A stretch of 15,344 nucleotides of DNA, taken from Gammaproteobacteria bacterium. GTDB taxonomy: Bacteria; Pseudomonadota; Gammaproteobacteria; PS1; Pseudothioglobaceae. Both the position numbers and the translations under genes were made by a program. Location of the stretch: positions 1 through 15,344 of the forward strand of contig JAPYOZ010000007.1 of assembly GCA_029941485.1 (NCBI GenBank), read 5' to 3'. A model generated the notes under the pieces. It did no database searches and had not been told where the DNA came from. It saw nothing but the letters and a program-made list of their open reading frames with translations. Shown piece by piece: positions 5,231 through 12,362 of the stretch; position 1 is the stretch's first letter, and each line of letters begins with the position of its first letter.

Positions 5231-5869
5231 TTAGCCCAAAATCTTTTCAATAAGTTCTTTATCAAAGAACCCTGCCTCGTCGGCAAGCGTGCCGTCTTCG
5301 CGATACAATCGCTTAAACTTAGGCGCACCGTGGTCGTATTTTATTTCTTCAGATACTACACCACTCTCATAATAACTGACAAACTCACCATTCATCATGC
5401 CATTACTGTAATACACCTTGGTCTTTAGACGACCGTTCTCGTGCCAAGTCCTAGCAAGCCCTTGCACTTTGCCTTTAAAATAAAATCGCTCAGATTCCTT
5501 GTAACCATTAGAATGATAAGAAACGGCTCTGCCTTCTTTTGCGCCATTATTCATGTCAACCCTGGCTTGCAAAGTACCGTTTTCGTAATAAAGCTCAACA
5601 ACGCCTTCTATCTTGCCTTTAATAAACTTACCAATGGACTTTAACTTGCCTGATTTATAGTAGCCTTTCTCATCGCCTTGTTTAATACCACCAACGTAAC
5701 TTTGGGCAAATTCCACTTGATTGTTGTTCCAATCCTGATTATAACTTTCTAAAACACCTGTGTAGGGAAGATTGGTATTGTGATCCATCAGTAAGCTGTT
5801 TTTAAATGTAGATAAGCTAGATTGAGCATTGCCAAAGACGATTAACAATAGTACGGTTAAATATTTCAT
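5231..5869 (-). CDS. Secreted MORN/YwqK-type repeat protein
   Basis: 212 residues from the ATG at 5869, selected because it starts a signal peptide (MKYLTVLLLIVFGNAQSS); the frame stays open to 5929 but the extra residues spoil that signal. No clear ribosome binding site precedes either start. After residue ~70 come about six units of 23-24 residues with the pattern Y-Y-x-N/S-G-x-L-x-x-x-x-x-x-x-x-G-x-x-x-G, typical of MORN_2 repeats as found in the YwqK family. Such repeats form an extended beta structure. YwqK relatives are sometimes named antitoxins, but here there is a signal peptide and no toxin neighbour, so that name should not be transferred. Function unknown; a periplasmic or envelope role is likely. 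Confidence 0.75.
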   Translation of the reverse strand: MKYLTVLLLIVFGNAQSSLSTFKNSLLMDHNTNLPYTGVLESYNQDWNNNQVEFAQSYVGGIKQGDEKGYYKSGKLKSIGKFIKGKIEGVVELYYENGTLQARVDMNNGAKEGRAVSYHSNGYKESERFYFKGKVQGLARTWHENGRLKTKVYYSNGMMNGEFVSYYESGVVSEEIKYDHGAPKFKRLYREDGTLADEAGFFDKELIEKILG

Positions 5870-5914
5870 GGGTTGATAATTGTATCTCACTTTTAACCAG
5901 TAAAAATAGTTTAA

Positions 5915-5931
5915 TCGTGACACATTCACGA
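5915..5931. promoter_or_regulatory. TCGTGA-N5-TCACGA inverted repeat upstream of the MORN protein gene
   Basis: Perfect 6-bp arms (5915-5920 and 5926-5931) with five bases between, 46 bases before the ATG at 5869. Size and symmetry suit a dimeric regulator's operator. The regulator is not identified. Confidence 0.35.
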
Positions 5932-5938
5932 CACTAAT

Positions 5939-5977
5939 AAAAAAGGGTTTTCAGTATTTAACTGCAAACCCTTTTTT
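5939..5977 (-). terminator. Intrinsic terminator after tRNA-Thr
   Basis: AAAAAAGGGTTT (5939-5950) pairs with AAACCCTTTTTT (5966-5977), one mismatch, then a further CAGT/ACTG pairing around a five-base loop. T-runs on both strands make it usable in either direction; on the minus strand it ends the tRNA transcript. Confidence 0.88.
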
Positions 5978-5983
5978 CAATTA

Positions 5984-6059
5984 TGGTGCCGAAGGCCGGA
6001 CTCGAACTGGCGACCTACTGATTACAAATCAGTTGCACTACCAACTGTGCTACTTCGGC
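5984..6059 (-). tRNA. tRNA-Thr (anticodon UGU)
   Basis: The 76-base minus-strand sequence folds as a cloverleaf. The acceptor stem GCCGAAG pairs with CTTCGGC, followed by discriminator A and an encoded CCA. The D arm contains AGTTGGTAG; the anticodon arm ACTGA-TTTGTAA-TCAGT carries TGT; the T arm contains GTTCGAGTC. It reads ACA and, by wobble, other threonine codons. It stands alone between the ccoP terminator and its own terminator. Confidence 0.97.
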
Positions 6060-6069
6060 AATAGTGAGA

Positions 6070-6075
6070 ATTATA
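6070..6075 (-). promoter_or_regulatory. Consensus -10 of tRNA-Thr promoter
   Basis: The minus strand reads TATAAT, a perfect -10, ending 10 bases before the mature tRNA 5' end. The -35 region is AT-rich but poor in consensus. A very short leader to be removed by RNase P is implied. Confidence 0.65.
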
Positions 6076-6131
6076 CTTCAGATAAATAATTCTTTTATAT
6101 TTTTTTGGCATTAATGCTCGCCTGATAAACA

Positions 6132-6161
6132 AAAAAATGCCTCAATGAAGAGGCATTTTTT
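6132..6161 (-). terminator. Intrinsic terminator of the ccoNOQP operon
   Basis: AAAAAATGCCTC (6132-6143) pairs perfectly with GAGGCATTTTTT (6150-6161) around a six-base loop. It starts 16 bases after the ccoP stop and ends the operon. Confidence 0.93.
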
Positions 6162-6177
6162 CAAATTTACGACTTAA

Positions 6178-7338
6178 TTAAAATCGAGGCCCAGCAAAAT
6201 CAGCAACAGCTGCTTGTGCCAATGAATTTACTGCTTGCGTATTGGCTTTTTTAGCCAATGCAGTTGCTGCATCGCCTTTGCCTGCTTTGTGCAATTTTTT
6301 GGCTTCTTTAATCATAGCGCCAGTATCACGCCAAGCTATTTTTGCATCTATCGCCTTCTTATAATTTGCCTCAGCTGCGCTCATCACTGCATCAAACGAA
6401 GAGCCCGAAGCAACAACTGGTTTAAATTTAGCTGGTGTTGGTGGGATAACTTTTGCACCACCGCCTAATTGGTGGACATACACCACTAACTTTTTAAGTT
6501 GCACGGCATTGATTACACCCGACTTTCCAAACGCTGGCATCACAGCATCTTGCGTGAGTGGATCACCCGGTTTGTTTACACCATGCTTAATAGTACGCAC
6601 GACCGATGCTCTTTGATCATCGGCTTTAAAGCGCCATATTCCATCGGTTAAGTTTGCGGCGGTTGGTGCTGGCGGTTTGCCATTAGGACCGTGACACGCC
6701 ATACACATGCCTTTCATGTAAAGCGCTTTTGTAGCAGGATCAGACTTACCTTGACTAAGTCCCATCACAAAATCAGCCAACTTCTCAATCTCTGGGTCGC
6801 TTAAGTTGCCAAGCATGCCTTTTGCTGGCATATTGCCTCTCTTGCCATGAGTAATTGTGGCACTGATTTGTGATAATGTTCCACCATAAAGCCAATCGTC
6901 ATCAGCCAGTACCGGGAAACCGTCGTTACCCTGACCACCTGCGCCATGACAAGCTGCACAATTATCGCCGAAAAGTACTTTGGCGGTTTTAATCGAATAA
7001 TTTCTAAGCTCGTCATCCAAAACAATTTCTTCCAAAGATTTTTCAGCAATGGCTTTTTCAGTGTCAGCAAATCTATCTTGACGATAATCTTCTAGCTGCT
7101 GAACACTTTCTTTCATCTCTACAATTTGAGTCCATCCAGCAGAGCCCTTACTATGCTCGCCAAACCAAGGAATGGTCGGATAATAAAATGAATAAATAAC
7201 AACTGAAATAGCACCCATGTAAAGCGCCCACATGTACCATCTTGGTGGACGGTTATTCAGCTCTCTAACGTCATTATCATCGTCCCAAAAGTGTCCTGTG
7301 TTGTTCTCACCTGGATATGGATTTTTATGTTTACTCAT
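6178..7338 (-). CDS. ccoP: cbb3 oxidase dihaem cytochrome c subunit (CcoP) with unusual C-terminal extension
   Basis: Membrane-anchored electron-entry subunit of the high-affinity cbb3 oxidase. 386 residues, about 80-90 more than usual. N-terminal motif NPYPGENNTGHFWDDD, a membrane helix at about residues 34-57, then two haem c domains with C127AACH131 and C212MACH216; axial methionines are likely M170 and M267 (NMP and VMP segments). The usual protein ends near residue 292. Beyond it come a Pro-rich linker (298-310) and an Ala/Lys-rich helical stretch (315-380) with AWRDTGAMIKEAKKL and LAKKANTQAVNSLAQA, resembling, from memory, the SoxXA-binding protein (SoxK/SAXB) family. GAGGAG precedes the ATG. 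Last gene of ccoNOQP. Confidence 0.95.
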   Translation of the reverse strand: MSKHKNPYPGENNTGHFWDDDNDVRELNNRPPRWYMWALYMGAISVVIYSFYYPTIPWFGEHSKGSAGWTQIVEMKESVQQLEDYRQDRFADTEKAIAEKSLEEIVLDDELRNYSIKTAKVLFGDNCAACHGAGGQGNDGFPVLADDDWLYGGTLSQISATITHGKRGNMPAKGMLGNLSDPEIEKLADFVMGLSQGKSDPATKALYMKGMCMACHGPNGKPPAPTAANLTDGIWRFKADDQRASVVRTIKHGVNKPGDPLTQDAVMPAFGKSGVINAVQLKKLVVYVHQLGGGAKVIPPTPAKFKPVVASGSSFDAVMSAAEANYKKAIDAKIAWRDTGAMIKEAKKLHKAGKGDAATALAKKANTQAVNSLAQAAVADFAGPRF

Positions 7339-7353
7339 TGCTTTTTCTCCTCG

Positions 7354-7497
7354 CTACTGTTCTTCTTTATTTACAAAGTTACGTAATTCTTCAAATTGCT
7401 TTTTATTCTTAGGCCTAAAGGCATAAAAATAAGCTATTGCCAATAAAACAAATACAATAACCGCTGTAATTGCCCCAATTTTATCTACTAACGTCAT
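7354..7497 (-). CDS. ccoQ: cbb3 oxidase small subunit (CcoQ/FixQ)
   Basis: A 47-residue protein, MTLVDKIGAITAVIVF then LLAIAYFYAFRPKNKKQFEELRN and an acidic end. One membrane helix (about residues 8-26) followed by a charged tail containing the family's Y-A-F-R-P-K-N-K-K segment. Its ATG directly follows the ccoO stop (TAAATG), and ccoP starts 15 bases beyond its TAG. CcoQ stabilises the cbb3 complex. Length, topology and position between ccoO and ccoP identify it. Confidence 0.93.
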   Translation of the reverse strand: MTLVDKIGAITAVIVFVLLAIAYFYAFRPKNKKQFEELRNFVNKEEQ

Positions 7498-8226
7498 TTA
7501 CTCTCGGTAAACAACACCGTCTTCAAATTTAATCATGTTGCCTAATGATTGCAAATAAGCCACCATAGCATCCATCTCGGTTTTACCTTTAACCAAGCCT
7601 GCAGCTTCAGCAATGTCACCGTCCGTGTAAGGCACTCCCACTTTTCTTAGGCCTTTCATATGCGCCTGAATACTTTCGCCGTCAACCGTTGCATCGTCTA
7701 AGAAACGATACTTTGGCATCACTGATTCTGGCACTAAGGCTTGTGGATGACGCATATGCAAGATATGCCACTCGTCTGAATACTTACCACCAACACGTGC
7801 TAAATCAGGACCTGTGCGTTTAGAACCCCATTGGAATGGGTGATCATATTTTGATTCAACTGCTAAAGAGAAATGGCCATAGCGCTCTTTCTCATCTCTG
7901 AACGGACGAATCATTTGCGAATGACACAAGTAACAACCTTCGCGCTGATAGATATCACGACCGGCTAATTCTAATGCTGTGTTAGGACGCACGCCGTCTC
8001 CTGGCTTCCAATCGGATAATTTTTTATCTCCGCGCTGCCACAACAAACTCTTAGTCGAGCCATCAGCCACAACTACTTCATCCTTGACTGCGTCTGGATT
8101 AGTAAACAAAGGTACGATTTCTACAATGCCCGCTAATGACACCGCTAGCGCCATGAACAAATACATGCCAAAAATATTTTTTTCTAATTTTGACTGTAAG
8201 CTTTCTTTTCCGTTTTGATGTGCCAT
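7498..8226 (-). CDS. ccoO: cbb3 oxidase monohaem cytochrome c subunit (CcoO)
   Basis: 242 residues. An N-terminal membrane helix (about residues 19-40) anchors a periplasmic cytochrome c domain with C98YLCH102 in the family motif GCYLCHSQMIRPF; the axial methionine lies in SVMPKYRF. CcoO passes electrons from CcoP towards the catalytic subunit CcoN. GGGAGA precedes the ATG, 13 bases downstream of the ccoN stop, so it is in the ccoNOQP operon. Length and all motifs are normal. Confidence 0.96.
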   Translation of the reverse strand: MAHQNGKESLQSKLEKNIFGMYLFMALAVSLAGIVEIVPLFTNPDAVKDEVVVADGSTKSLLWQRGDKKLSDWKPGDGVRPNTALELAGRDIYQREGCYLCHSQMIRPFRDEKERYGHFSLAVESKYDHPFQWGSKRTGPDLARVGGKYSDEWHILHMRHPQALVPESVMPKYRFLDDATVDGESIQAHMKGLRKVGVPYTDGDIAEAAGLVKGKTEMDAMVAYLQSLGNMIKFEDGVVYRE

Positions 8227-8239
8227 TGTGTCTTCTCCC

Positions 8240-9670
8240 TTATGCCGTTGCCGCTTGAACAGAGGCCTGCTCTCGGCTCGACTTACGAATGGTAATAATA
8301 ATATTGATCAACATGGTGATTGCACCTAACACTACCAACGCACCACCCGCTGCTCTCATTACGTAATAAGGGTGCATTGCCGAAACACTTTCTGCAAACG
8401 TGTAAGCCAATGTGCCGTACTCATCGTACGCTCTCCACATAAGACCTTGCATGATGCCTGATACCCACATAGCAACAATATAGGTGACGGTGCCAATGGT
8501 GTGTACCCAAAAATGGATGCCCAATAACTTTTGTGACATTTTAACGTTATAGATTTTTTCAATCATGTGATAAAGTGCGCCCGCAGCCACCATAATGTTC
8601 CAACCTAAAGCACCCGCATGTACATGACCAATAGTCCAGTCAGTATAGTGCGATAACGCATTGACTGTTTTAGCTGCCATCACCGGACCTTCAAAGGTAG
8701 CCATTGCATAAAAGGCTAATGACATAATTAAGAAACGTAGGATGTAATCCTCACGTAAGCGCTCCCACGCGCCTGATAAAGTCAAGATGCCATTAAGCGC
8801 ACCACCCCATGATGGAATGATCATTGCTAAGGAAATTGTTGCACCTAAAGAACCTGCCCAATCTGGTAGAGCTGTGTATTGAAGGTGGTGAGCACCCAAC
8901 CACACGTAACCAAACATCAGCGCCCAAAAGTGAATGACTGATAGACGGTAAGAATAAATTGGACGCTCTGCTTGTTTTGGCACAAAGTAATACATCATGC
9001 CTAAGAAACCTGCGGTTAAGAAGAAGCCCACCGCGTTATGCCCCCACCACCACTGAATCATAGCGTCTTGTACGCCTGAGAATATAGAATAAGATTTAAA
9101 CCAATCGACTGGAATTGAAAGATTGTTTACTACGTGAAGGTAAGTTACCATCACCATCATGCCCATAAAAAACCAGTTAGCTACATACACGTGCGGTACT
9201 TTGTCGCGATTACGAATGTGGATGGTCATAATAAAATTGTACATATAAGAAGCCCACGAAAGCGTAATAAGAATATCGATTGGCCATTCTAATTCTGCGT
9301 ATTCTTTTGACTGAGTAAGTCCTAAAGGCAGAGTTATGACTGCTAATAGAATCACTAGGTTCCATGACCAAAACGTAAACCACGCCATCTTGTTGCTCCA
9401 TAGACGGGTCTGATTGGTTCTTTGCACAATGTAGAAAGCTGCTGCCATGAGGGCCGAACCGCCAAAAGCAAAAATAACGGCATTAGTATGCAGTGGTCTT
9501 AAACGGCCAAATTGAAAATAAGGAAGATCGGTGCCTAAGTCATTAAGAAAAGGCCAAGCCAATTCTGAGGCAATGTACACGCCAACGGTTGTTCCAATCA
9601 CCAAATAAACGGATGCCATAATAACAAACCACTTGACGACATCTAAATCGTATCTTTCTGTTAAATTCAT
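8240..9670 (-). CDS. ccoN: cbb3 cytochrome c oxidase catalytic subunit (CcoN)
   Basis: Haem-copper oxidase subunit I, type C: reduces oxygen to water with very high affinity and pumps protons. 476 residues with about twelve membrane helices. Recognisable family segments are FGRLRPLHTNAVIFAFGG (low-spin haem histidine H61), WWWGHNAVGFFLTAGF (CuB histidine and the cross-linked-tyrosine helix region), GAHHLQYTALPDW (two CuB histidines) and HYTDWTIGHVHAGALGW (haem ligands). The start is the ATG at 9670, seven bases after GAGGAG; the GTG at 9676 lies only one base after it. First gene of ccoNOQP, with a perfect FNR box upstream. The ccoGHIS assembly genes are not in the window. Confidence 0.97.
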   Translation of the reverse strand: MNLTERYDLDVVKWFVIMASVYLVIGTTVGVYIASELAWPFLNDLGTDLPYFQFGRLRPLHTNAVIFAFGGSALMAAAFYIVQRTNQTRLWSNKMAWFTFWSWNLVILLAVITLPLGLTQSKEYAELEWPIDILITLSWASYMYNFIMTIHIRNRDKVPHVYVANWFFMGMMVMVTYLHVVNNLSIPVDWFKSYSIFSGVQDAMIQWWWGHNAVGFFLTAGFLGMMYYFVPKQAERPIYSYRLSVIHFWALMFGYVWLGAHHLQYTALPDWAGSLGATISLAMIIPSWGGALNGILTLSGAWERLREDYILRFLIMSLAFYAMATFEGPVMAAKTVNALSHYTDWTIGHVHAGALGWNIMVAAGALYHMIEKIYNVKMSQKLLGIHFWVHTIGTVTYIVAMWVSGIMQGLMWRAYDEYGTLAYTFAESVSAMHPYYVMRAAGGALVVLGAITMLINIIITIRKSSREQASVQAATA

Positions 9671-9746
9671 TCGCACTCTCCTCGATTAATTAATACCCTT
9701 GTACCTAATAGGTTTTTTAAATAGGTTGCAATTCTACATACACAAA

Positions 9747-9752
9747 ATGATA
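9747..9752 (-). promoter_or_regulatory. Predicted -10 element of ccoN promoter
   Basis: Minus strand TATCAT, five of six matches to TATAAT. The implied start at 9740 puts the FNR box centre exactly at -41.5, and gives a 70-base leader to the ccoN ATG. Confidence 0.7.
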
Positions 9753-9774
9753 CCGTCAAGTAAATAATGGAAAA

Positions 9775-9788
9775 TTGATATAGATCAA
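9775..9788. promoter_or_regulatory. Perfect FNR/ANR box for ccoNOQP
   Basis: TTGATATAGATCAA fits TTGAT-N4-ATCAA fully and differs from the hemN box only in the spacer. It overlaps the surf1 stop codon. FNR/ANR-type activation of cbb3 operons at low oxygen is well known. Confidence 0.88.
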
Positions 9789-10486
9789 TCTTTTCTATTC
9801 TTTACCAGTAAATAAATAGCAATAATCGATAGAACTAATGCCATTAAAAACCATTGCGTTGCGTAACCTAAATGTTTGTCAACACTGCCATAAAACGGTT
9901 TCCACTTTCTAAAGAAGCCATTCTTTTGTTCGACGTCTAATTGTGCAATCATAGGAATAATTTGATAAGTGGACAATTCACTTAGTTTTTTTAAATTTAA
10001 CGACTGGATAATAATTGGAAATTTTTTATCCAGTTTATGGGTTTTTAGTTCAATCCGTTGAATGGGCTTGATGAGTTTCACCTTAATGGTTGTTTCAACA
10101 CTGCTCACTTTGATATCGGCTAATTTATCTCGGTTGTTGTACCACGGCACAAAGCCACGATTAACCAAAATCGCCGAATCACTACTGTTAAGTAAAAAAG
10201 GGGTTAATACGTAATAACCGGCAGTGGCATTAACAATTTGATTGTCGTAGATAAATTGCTTATGAGTGTCGTAACTCCCCTTGAGTAAAACTTGGTAGTG
10301 CTCCTTATCAAGCAACTCTTTTAAATCATTAACCAATATTGCCGGTGCTTGTTGTGCACTAATAATCGTACTTTCTATCTGGCGTTTCTGATCGGCACGA
10401 TCGAGTTGCCAAAAACCTAACGACACCAAAACCCATAAAGTAAGCGATATTAAAATCGCTGGTAGGATAAACGAACGTTTAATCAT
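9785..10486 (-). CDS. SURF1-family cytochrome oxidase assembly protein
   Basis: 233 residues with the SURF1 layout: an N-terminal membrane helix (about residues 8-25) running into LGFWQLDRADQKRQIE, a periplasmic domain containing GYYVLTPFLL and ILVNRGFVPW, and a C-terminal helix in HLGYATQWFLMALVLSIIAIYLL. SURF1 proteins help insert haem a into subunit I of aa3/caa3 oxidases, which matches the cox operon just upstream. Its ATG overlaps the stop of the twin-transmembrane gene (ATGA), so the two are translationally coupled. The gene's end contains half of the ccoN FNR box. Confidence 0.9.
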   Translation of the reverse strand: MIKRSFILPAILISLTLWVLVSLGFWQLDRADQKRQIESTIISAQQAPAILVNDLKELLDKEHYQVLLKGSYDTHKQFIYDNQIVNATAGYYVLTPFLLNSSDSAILVNRGFVPWYNNRDKLADIKVSSVETTIKVKLIKPIQRIELKTHKLDKKFPIIIQSLNLKKLSELSTYQIIPMIAQLDVEQKNGFFRKWKPFYGSVDKHLGYATQWFLMALVLSIIAIYLLVKNRKD

Positions 10487-10725
10487 TTTTGTGCAGGTGA
10501 TTGTGCCACTGGCGCATCAACCATCACCACATTAGGCTCAATCCAGCCCATGTAGCCGGAAAACAACACCAACAGAAACAACAAAACTGAAAGCGTTACA
10601 CGGGTGACTAACGATTTAAACATTTTGTCAGAACCCTCTCTCCCCCCTTTAACCATACCAATGAGTCCAAACCCTAGGGCCACTAAGATGGCTACAATAA
10701 TAATCACAACAACGATTTCTGTCAT
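10483..10725 (-). CDS. Twin-transmembrane protein (DUF2909-like) of the cox region
   Basis: 80 residues with two membrane helices (about residues 4-24 and 42-62) separated by a short positive loop (KGGREGSDKMFKSLVTRVT), ending with a Pro/Ala-rich tail. Layout and position between coxC and SURF1 match the DUF2909 twin-transmembrane proteins common in proteobacterial cox clusters; a role in oxidase assembly is likely but not proven. AGGAG lies before the ATG. The gene follows the coxC terminator closely and overlaps surf1 by four bases. Confidence 0.75.
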   Translation of the reverse strand: MTEIVVVIIIVAILVALGFGLIGMVKGGREGSDKMFKSLVTRVTLSVLLFLLVLFSGYMGWIEPNVVMVDAPVAQSPAQK

Positions 10726-10751
10726 ACGTACTCCTGGTTTTTATTTATGAA

Positions 10752-10781
10752 AAAAAAGACCCCAATAAAGGGGTCTTTTTT
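10752..10781 (-). terminator. Intrinsic terminator after coxC
   Basis: AAAAAAGACCCC (10752-10763) pairs perfectly with GGGGTCTTTTTT (10770-10781), six-base loop, T-runs on both strands. It lies 18 bases past the coxC stop and ends only about 15 bases before the ribosome binding site of the next gene, so downstream expression may depend on read-through. Confidence 0.93.
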
Positions 10782-10798
10782 ATTGTACTGAATTAGTA

Positions 10799-11719
10799 TT
10801 ATAGCCAGTATACAAATACAAATAGACCTAACCAAACCACATCTACAAAATGCCAATACCAAGCAACACCTTCAAAACCAAAGTGATTGTCTGCATCAAA
10901 GTGACCTTTTTGTACACGGTACAAAATTACCGTTAACATGATTGCACCCACGGTTACATGAAAACCGTGGAAACCAGTTAGCATATAAAAAGTCGAACCA
11001 TAAATACCTGAAGTTAGCTTTAAGCCATCAGCGTAAGCATGACCATACTCCATAACTTGGAAACCTAAAAATGCCACGCCTAAAGCAATGGTTGCCACTA
11101 ACCAACCAACGATTTGATTGCGATGGCCCGCACGCAATGCGTGGTGAGCGAATGTTAGTGTCACGCCTGATGCTAATAATAAACCTGTGTTTAAAGCAGG
11201 TAAACCCCACGGATCAACTACCATTGCTGGCGTTGCTGTTTCAATACCAGTAGCAGGTACTTCAGGGAAGCTCATCACAGTACCAGACTGTAATTCGGTG
11301 CCCGGTGCTAAGAACGCCATTTGATGCCAAGAAGCGCTAAATGCATTCCATAGATCTGGTGTAAAAATGTTATTATCTGCACCGCCTAACCATGGCACAG
11401 ATAGTGCTCTTGCATAGAACAACGCGCCAAAGAAGGCTGCAAAAAACATCACTTCAGAAAAAATAAACCAGCTCATGCCCCAACGAAATGAACGATCAAC
11501 CTGCTTGTTGTAGATGCCGTTAGTGCTTTCATTCACCACTTGACCAAACCAGCCGAACATCATAAATACTAAAATCGCAAAACCAAGACCCATCACAGAT
11601 CCACCCCATTCTACGCCGTGCATTTGATTAGCAAGACCAATGAATAATGTTGATATGCCGATTGAGCCAATGATTGGCCAGTAAGTACCGTGTGGTACGT
11701 AATATTCTTGTTCGCTCAT
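10799..11719 (-). CDS. ctaE: Cytochrome c oxidase subunit III (CoxC/CtaE)
   Basis: 306 residues with about seven membrane helices. Family segments are visible: HGTYWPIIGSIGI near the start, FRWGMSWFIFSEVMFFAAFFGALFYAR, the LTFAHHALRAGHR segment, LTGFHGFHVTVGAIML and WYWHFVDVVWLGLFVFVYWL at the end. Subunit III stabilises the catalytic core and proton uptake of aa3/caa3 oxidases. The length is somewhat above that of short subunit III forms, owing to the periplasmic loop at about residues 120-165. GAGGAAGGA precedes the ATG, 15 bases after the cox11 stop. Last gene before the terminator. Confidence 0.96.
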   Translation of the reverse strand: MSEQEYYVPHGTYWPIIGSIGISTLFIGLANQMHGVEWGGSVMGLGFAILVFMMFGWFGQVVNESTNGIYNKQVDRSFRWGMSWFIFSEVMFFAAFFGALFYARALSVPWLGGADNNIFTPDLWNAFSASWHQMAFLAPGTELQSGTVMSFPEVPATGIETATPAMVVDPWGLPALNTGLLLASGVTLTFAHHALRAGHRNQIVGWLVATIALGVAFLGFQVMEYGHAYADGLKLTSGIYGSTFYMLTGFHGFHVTVGAIMLTVILYRVQKGHFDADNHFGFEGVAWYWHFVDVVWLGLFVFVYWL

Positions 11720-11734
11720 AGTTCCTTCCTCTTT

Positions 11735-12256
11735 TTAGCTTTCAAGTTTAAAAAAATTATAAGATAAGCTTATGTCTTTTATGCGCTTATCTAACTCTGG
11801 CTCAACCACAAATCTTAAAGTCATTTCAACCTCTTCATGTGGTTTGAACACCTGTCTGTTAAAACAGAAGCATTCTAACTTCTTAAAATAAAGTGCTGCA
11901 TCCGTGGGTGCAACACTAGGGATTGCTTGGCCAATTACCGTTTTGTCGGTGTTATTCTTAGCAACGTAGCTGGTGGTGTAAAACTTACCAGGTACTATTT
12001 CCATCGAATTAACTTTTGGCCCAAACTGTACTGGAAATCCGCCCATGGTCATGGCAAAAAAACTCACCTCAACCTTTCGATTCTCATCCACCGCGTATTG
12101 TTGCTCACTATCCACTCTGCCAGTTGTACCGTTGAACCCAGTGATCTCACAAAAGACATCATAAATGGGGACCATGGCGTAAGCAAAGAAAAACATCAAT
12201 ATCGGCGCTGAAACTAACTTTATCCAGAACCCTTTTGTTATTTTCTTTTGTTCCAT
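11735..12256 (-). CDS. ctaG: Cytochrome c oxidase assembly protein Cox11/CtaG (CuB insertion)
   Basis: 173 residues from the ATG at 12256; the frame is open to 12283 but those extra residues come from the preceding small gene, and the chosen start gives the typical short cytoplasmic end and one membrane helix (about residues 12-32). The periplasmic domain carries the copper-binding C129-F-C131 motif in KLECFCFNRQ and the conserved C36 after the helix (YDVFCEITGFNGTT). Cox11 delivers copper to the CuB site of subunit I. It begins one base after the stop of the 34-residue peptide, with a weak AGGCGG, so translation is probably coupled. Confidence 0.94.
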   Translation of the reverse strand: MEQKKITKGFWIKLVSAPILMFFFAYAMVPIYDVFCEITGFNGTTGRVDSEQQYAVDENRKVEVSFFAMTMGGFPVQFGPKVNSMEIVPGKFYTTSYVAKNNTDKTVIGQAIPSVAPTDAALYFKKLECFCFNRQVFKPHEEVEMTLRFVVEPELDKRIKDISLSYNFFKLES

Positions 12257-12257
12257 A

Positions 12258-12362
12258 TTAGCCGCCTGGGTTGTATAACACAATGGTGGCTATAAATACT
12301 CCTATTGCTATGGCGCCTACAATTACTGCTGTAATGACGACGCCTTTTTTTCTATCATCCAT
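12258..12362 (-). CDS. Small single-helix membrane peptide between coxA and cox11
   Basis: 34 residues: MDDRKKGVVITAV, then IVGAIAIGVFIATIVLYNPGG. A short charged N-terminus and one membrane helix (about residues 8-29). Its ATG shares one base with the coxA stop (TAATG) and its stop is one base from the cox11 ATG, so it is packed exactly like a coupled gene. Many proteobacterial cox operons hold a tiny membrane protein here, called cytochrome oxidase small assembly protein; I infer the same role. It could not be confirmed by motif because the family is very short. Confidence 0.72.
   Translation of the reverse strand: MDDRKKGVVITAVIVGAIAIGVFIATIVLYNPGG

Noticed and set aside
5231..5869. Toxin-antitoxin role for the YwqK-like protein
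   Set aside because: The protein has a signal peptide and there is no neighbouring toxin-like gene; the repeats alone do not support that function.
9671..9676. GTG start for ccoN two codons upstream
   Set aside because: It lies one base from the GAGGAG, too close to use; the ATG at 9670 is seven bases away.
12257..12283. Longer Cox11 start at 12283
   Set aside because: The extra residues overlap the small membrane peptide in another frame and are absent from the usual Cox11 N-terminus.
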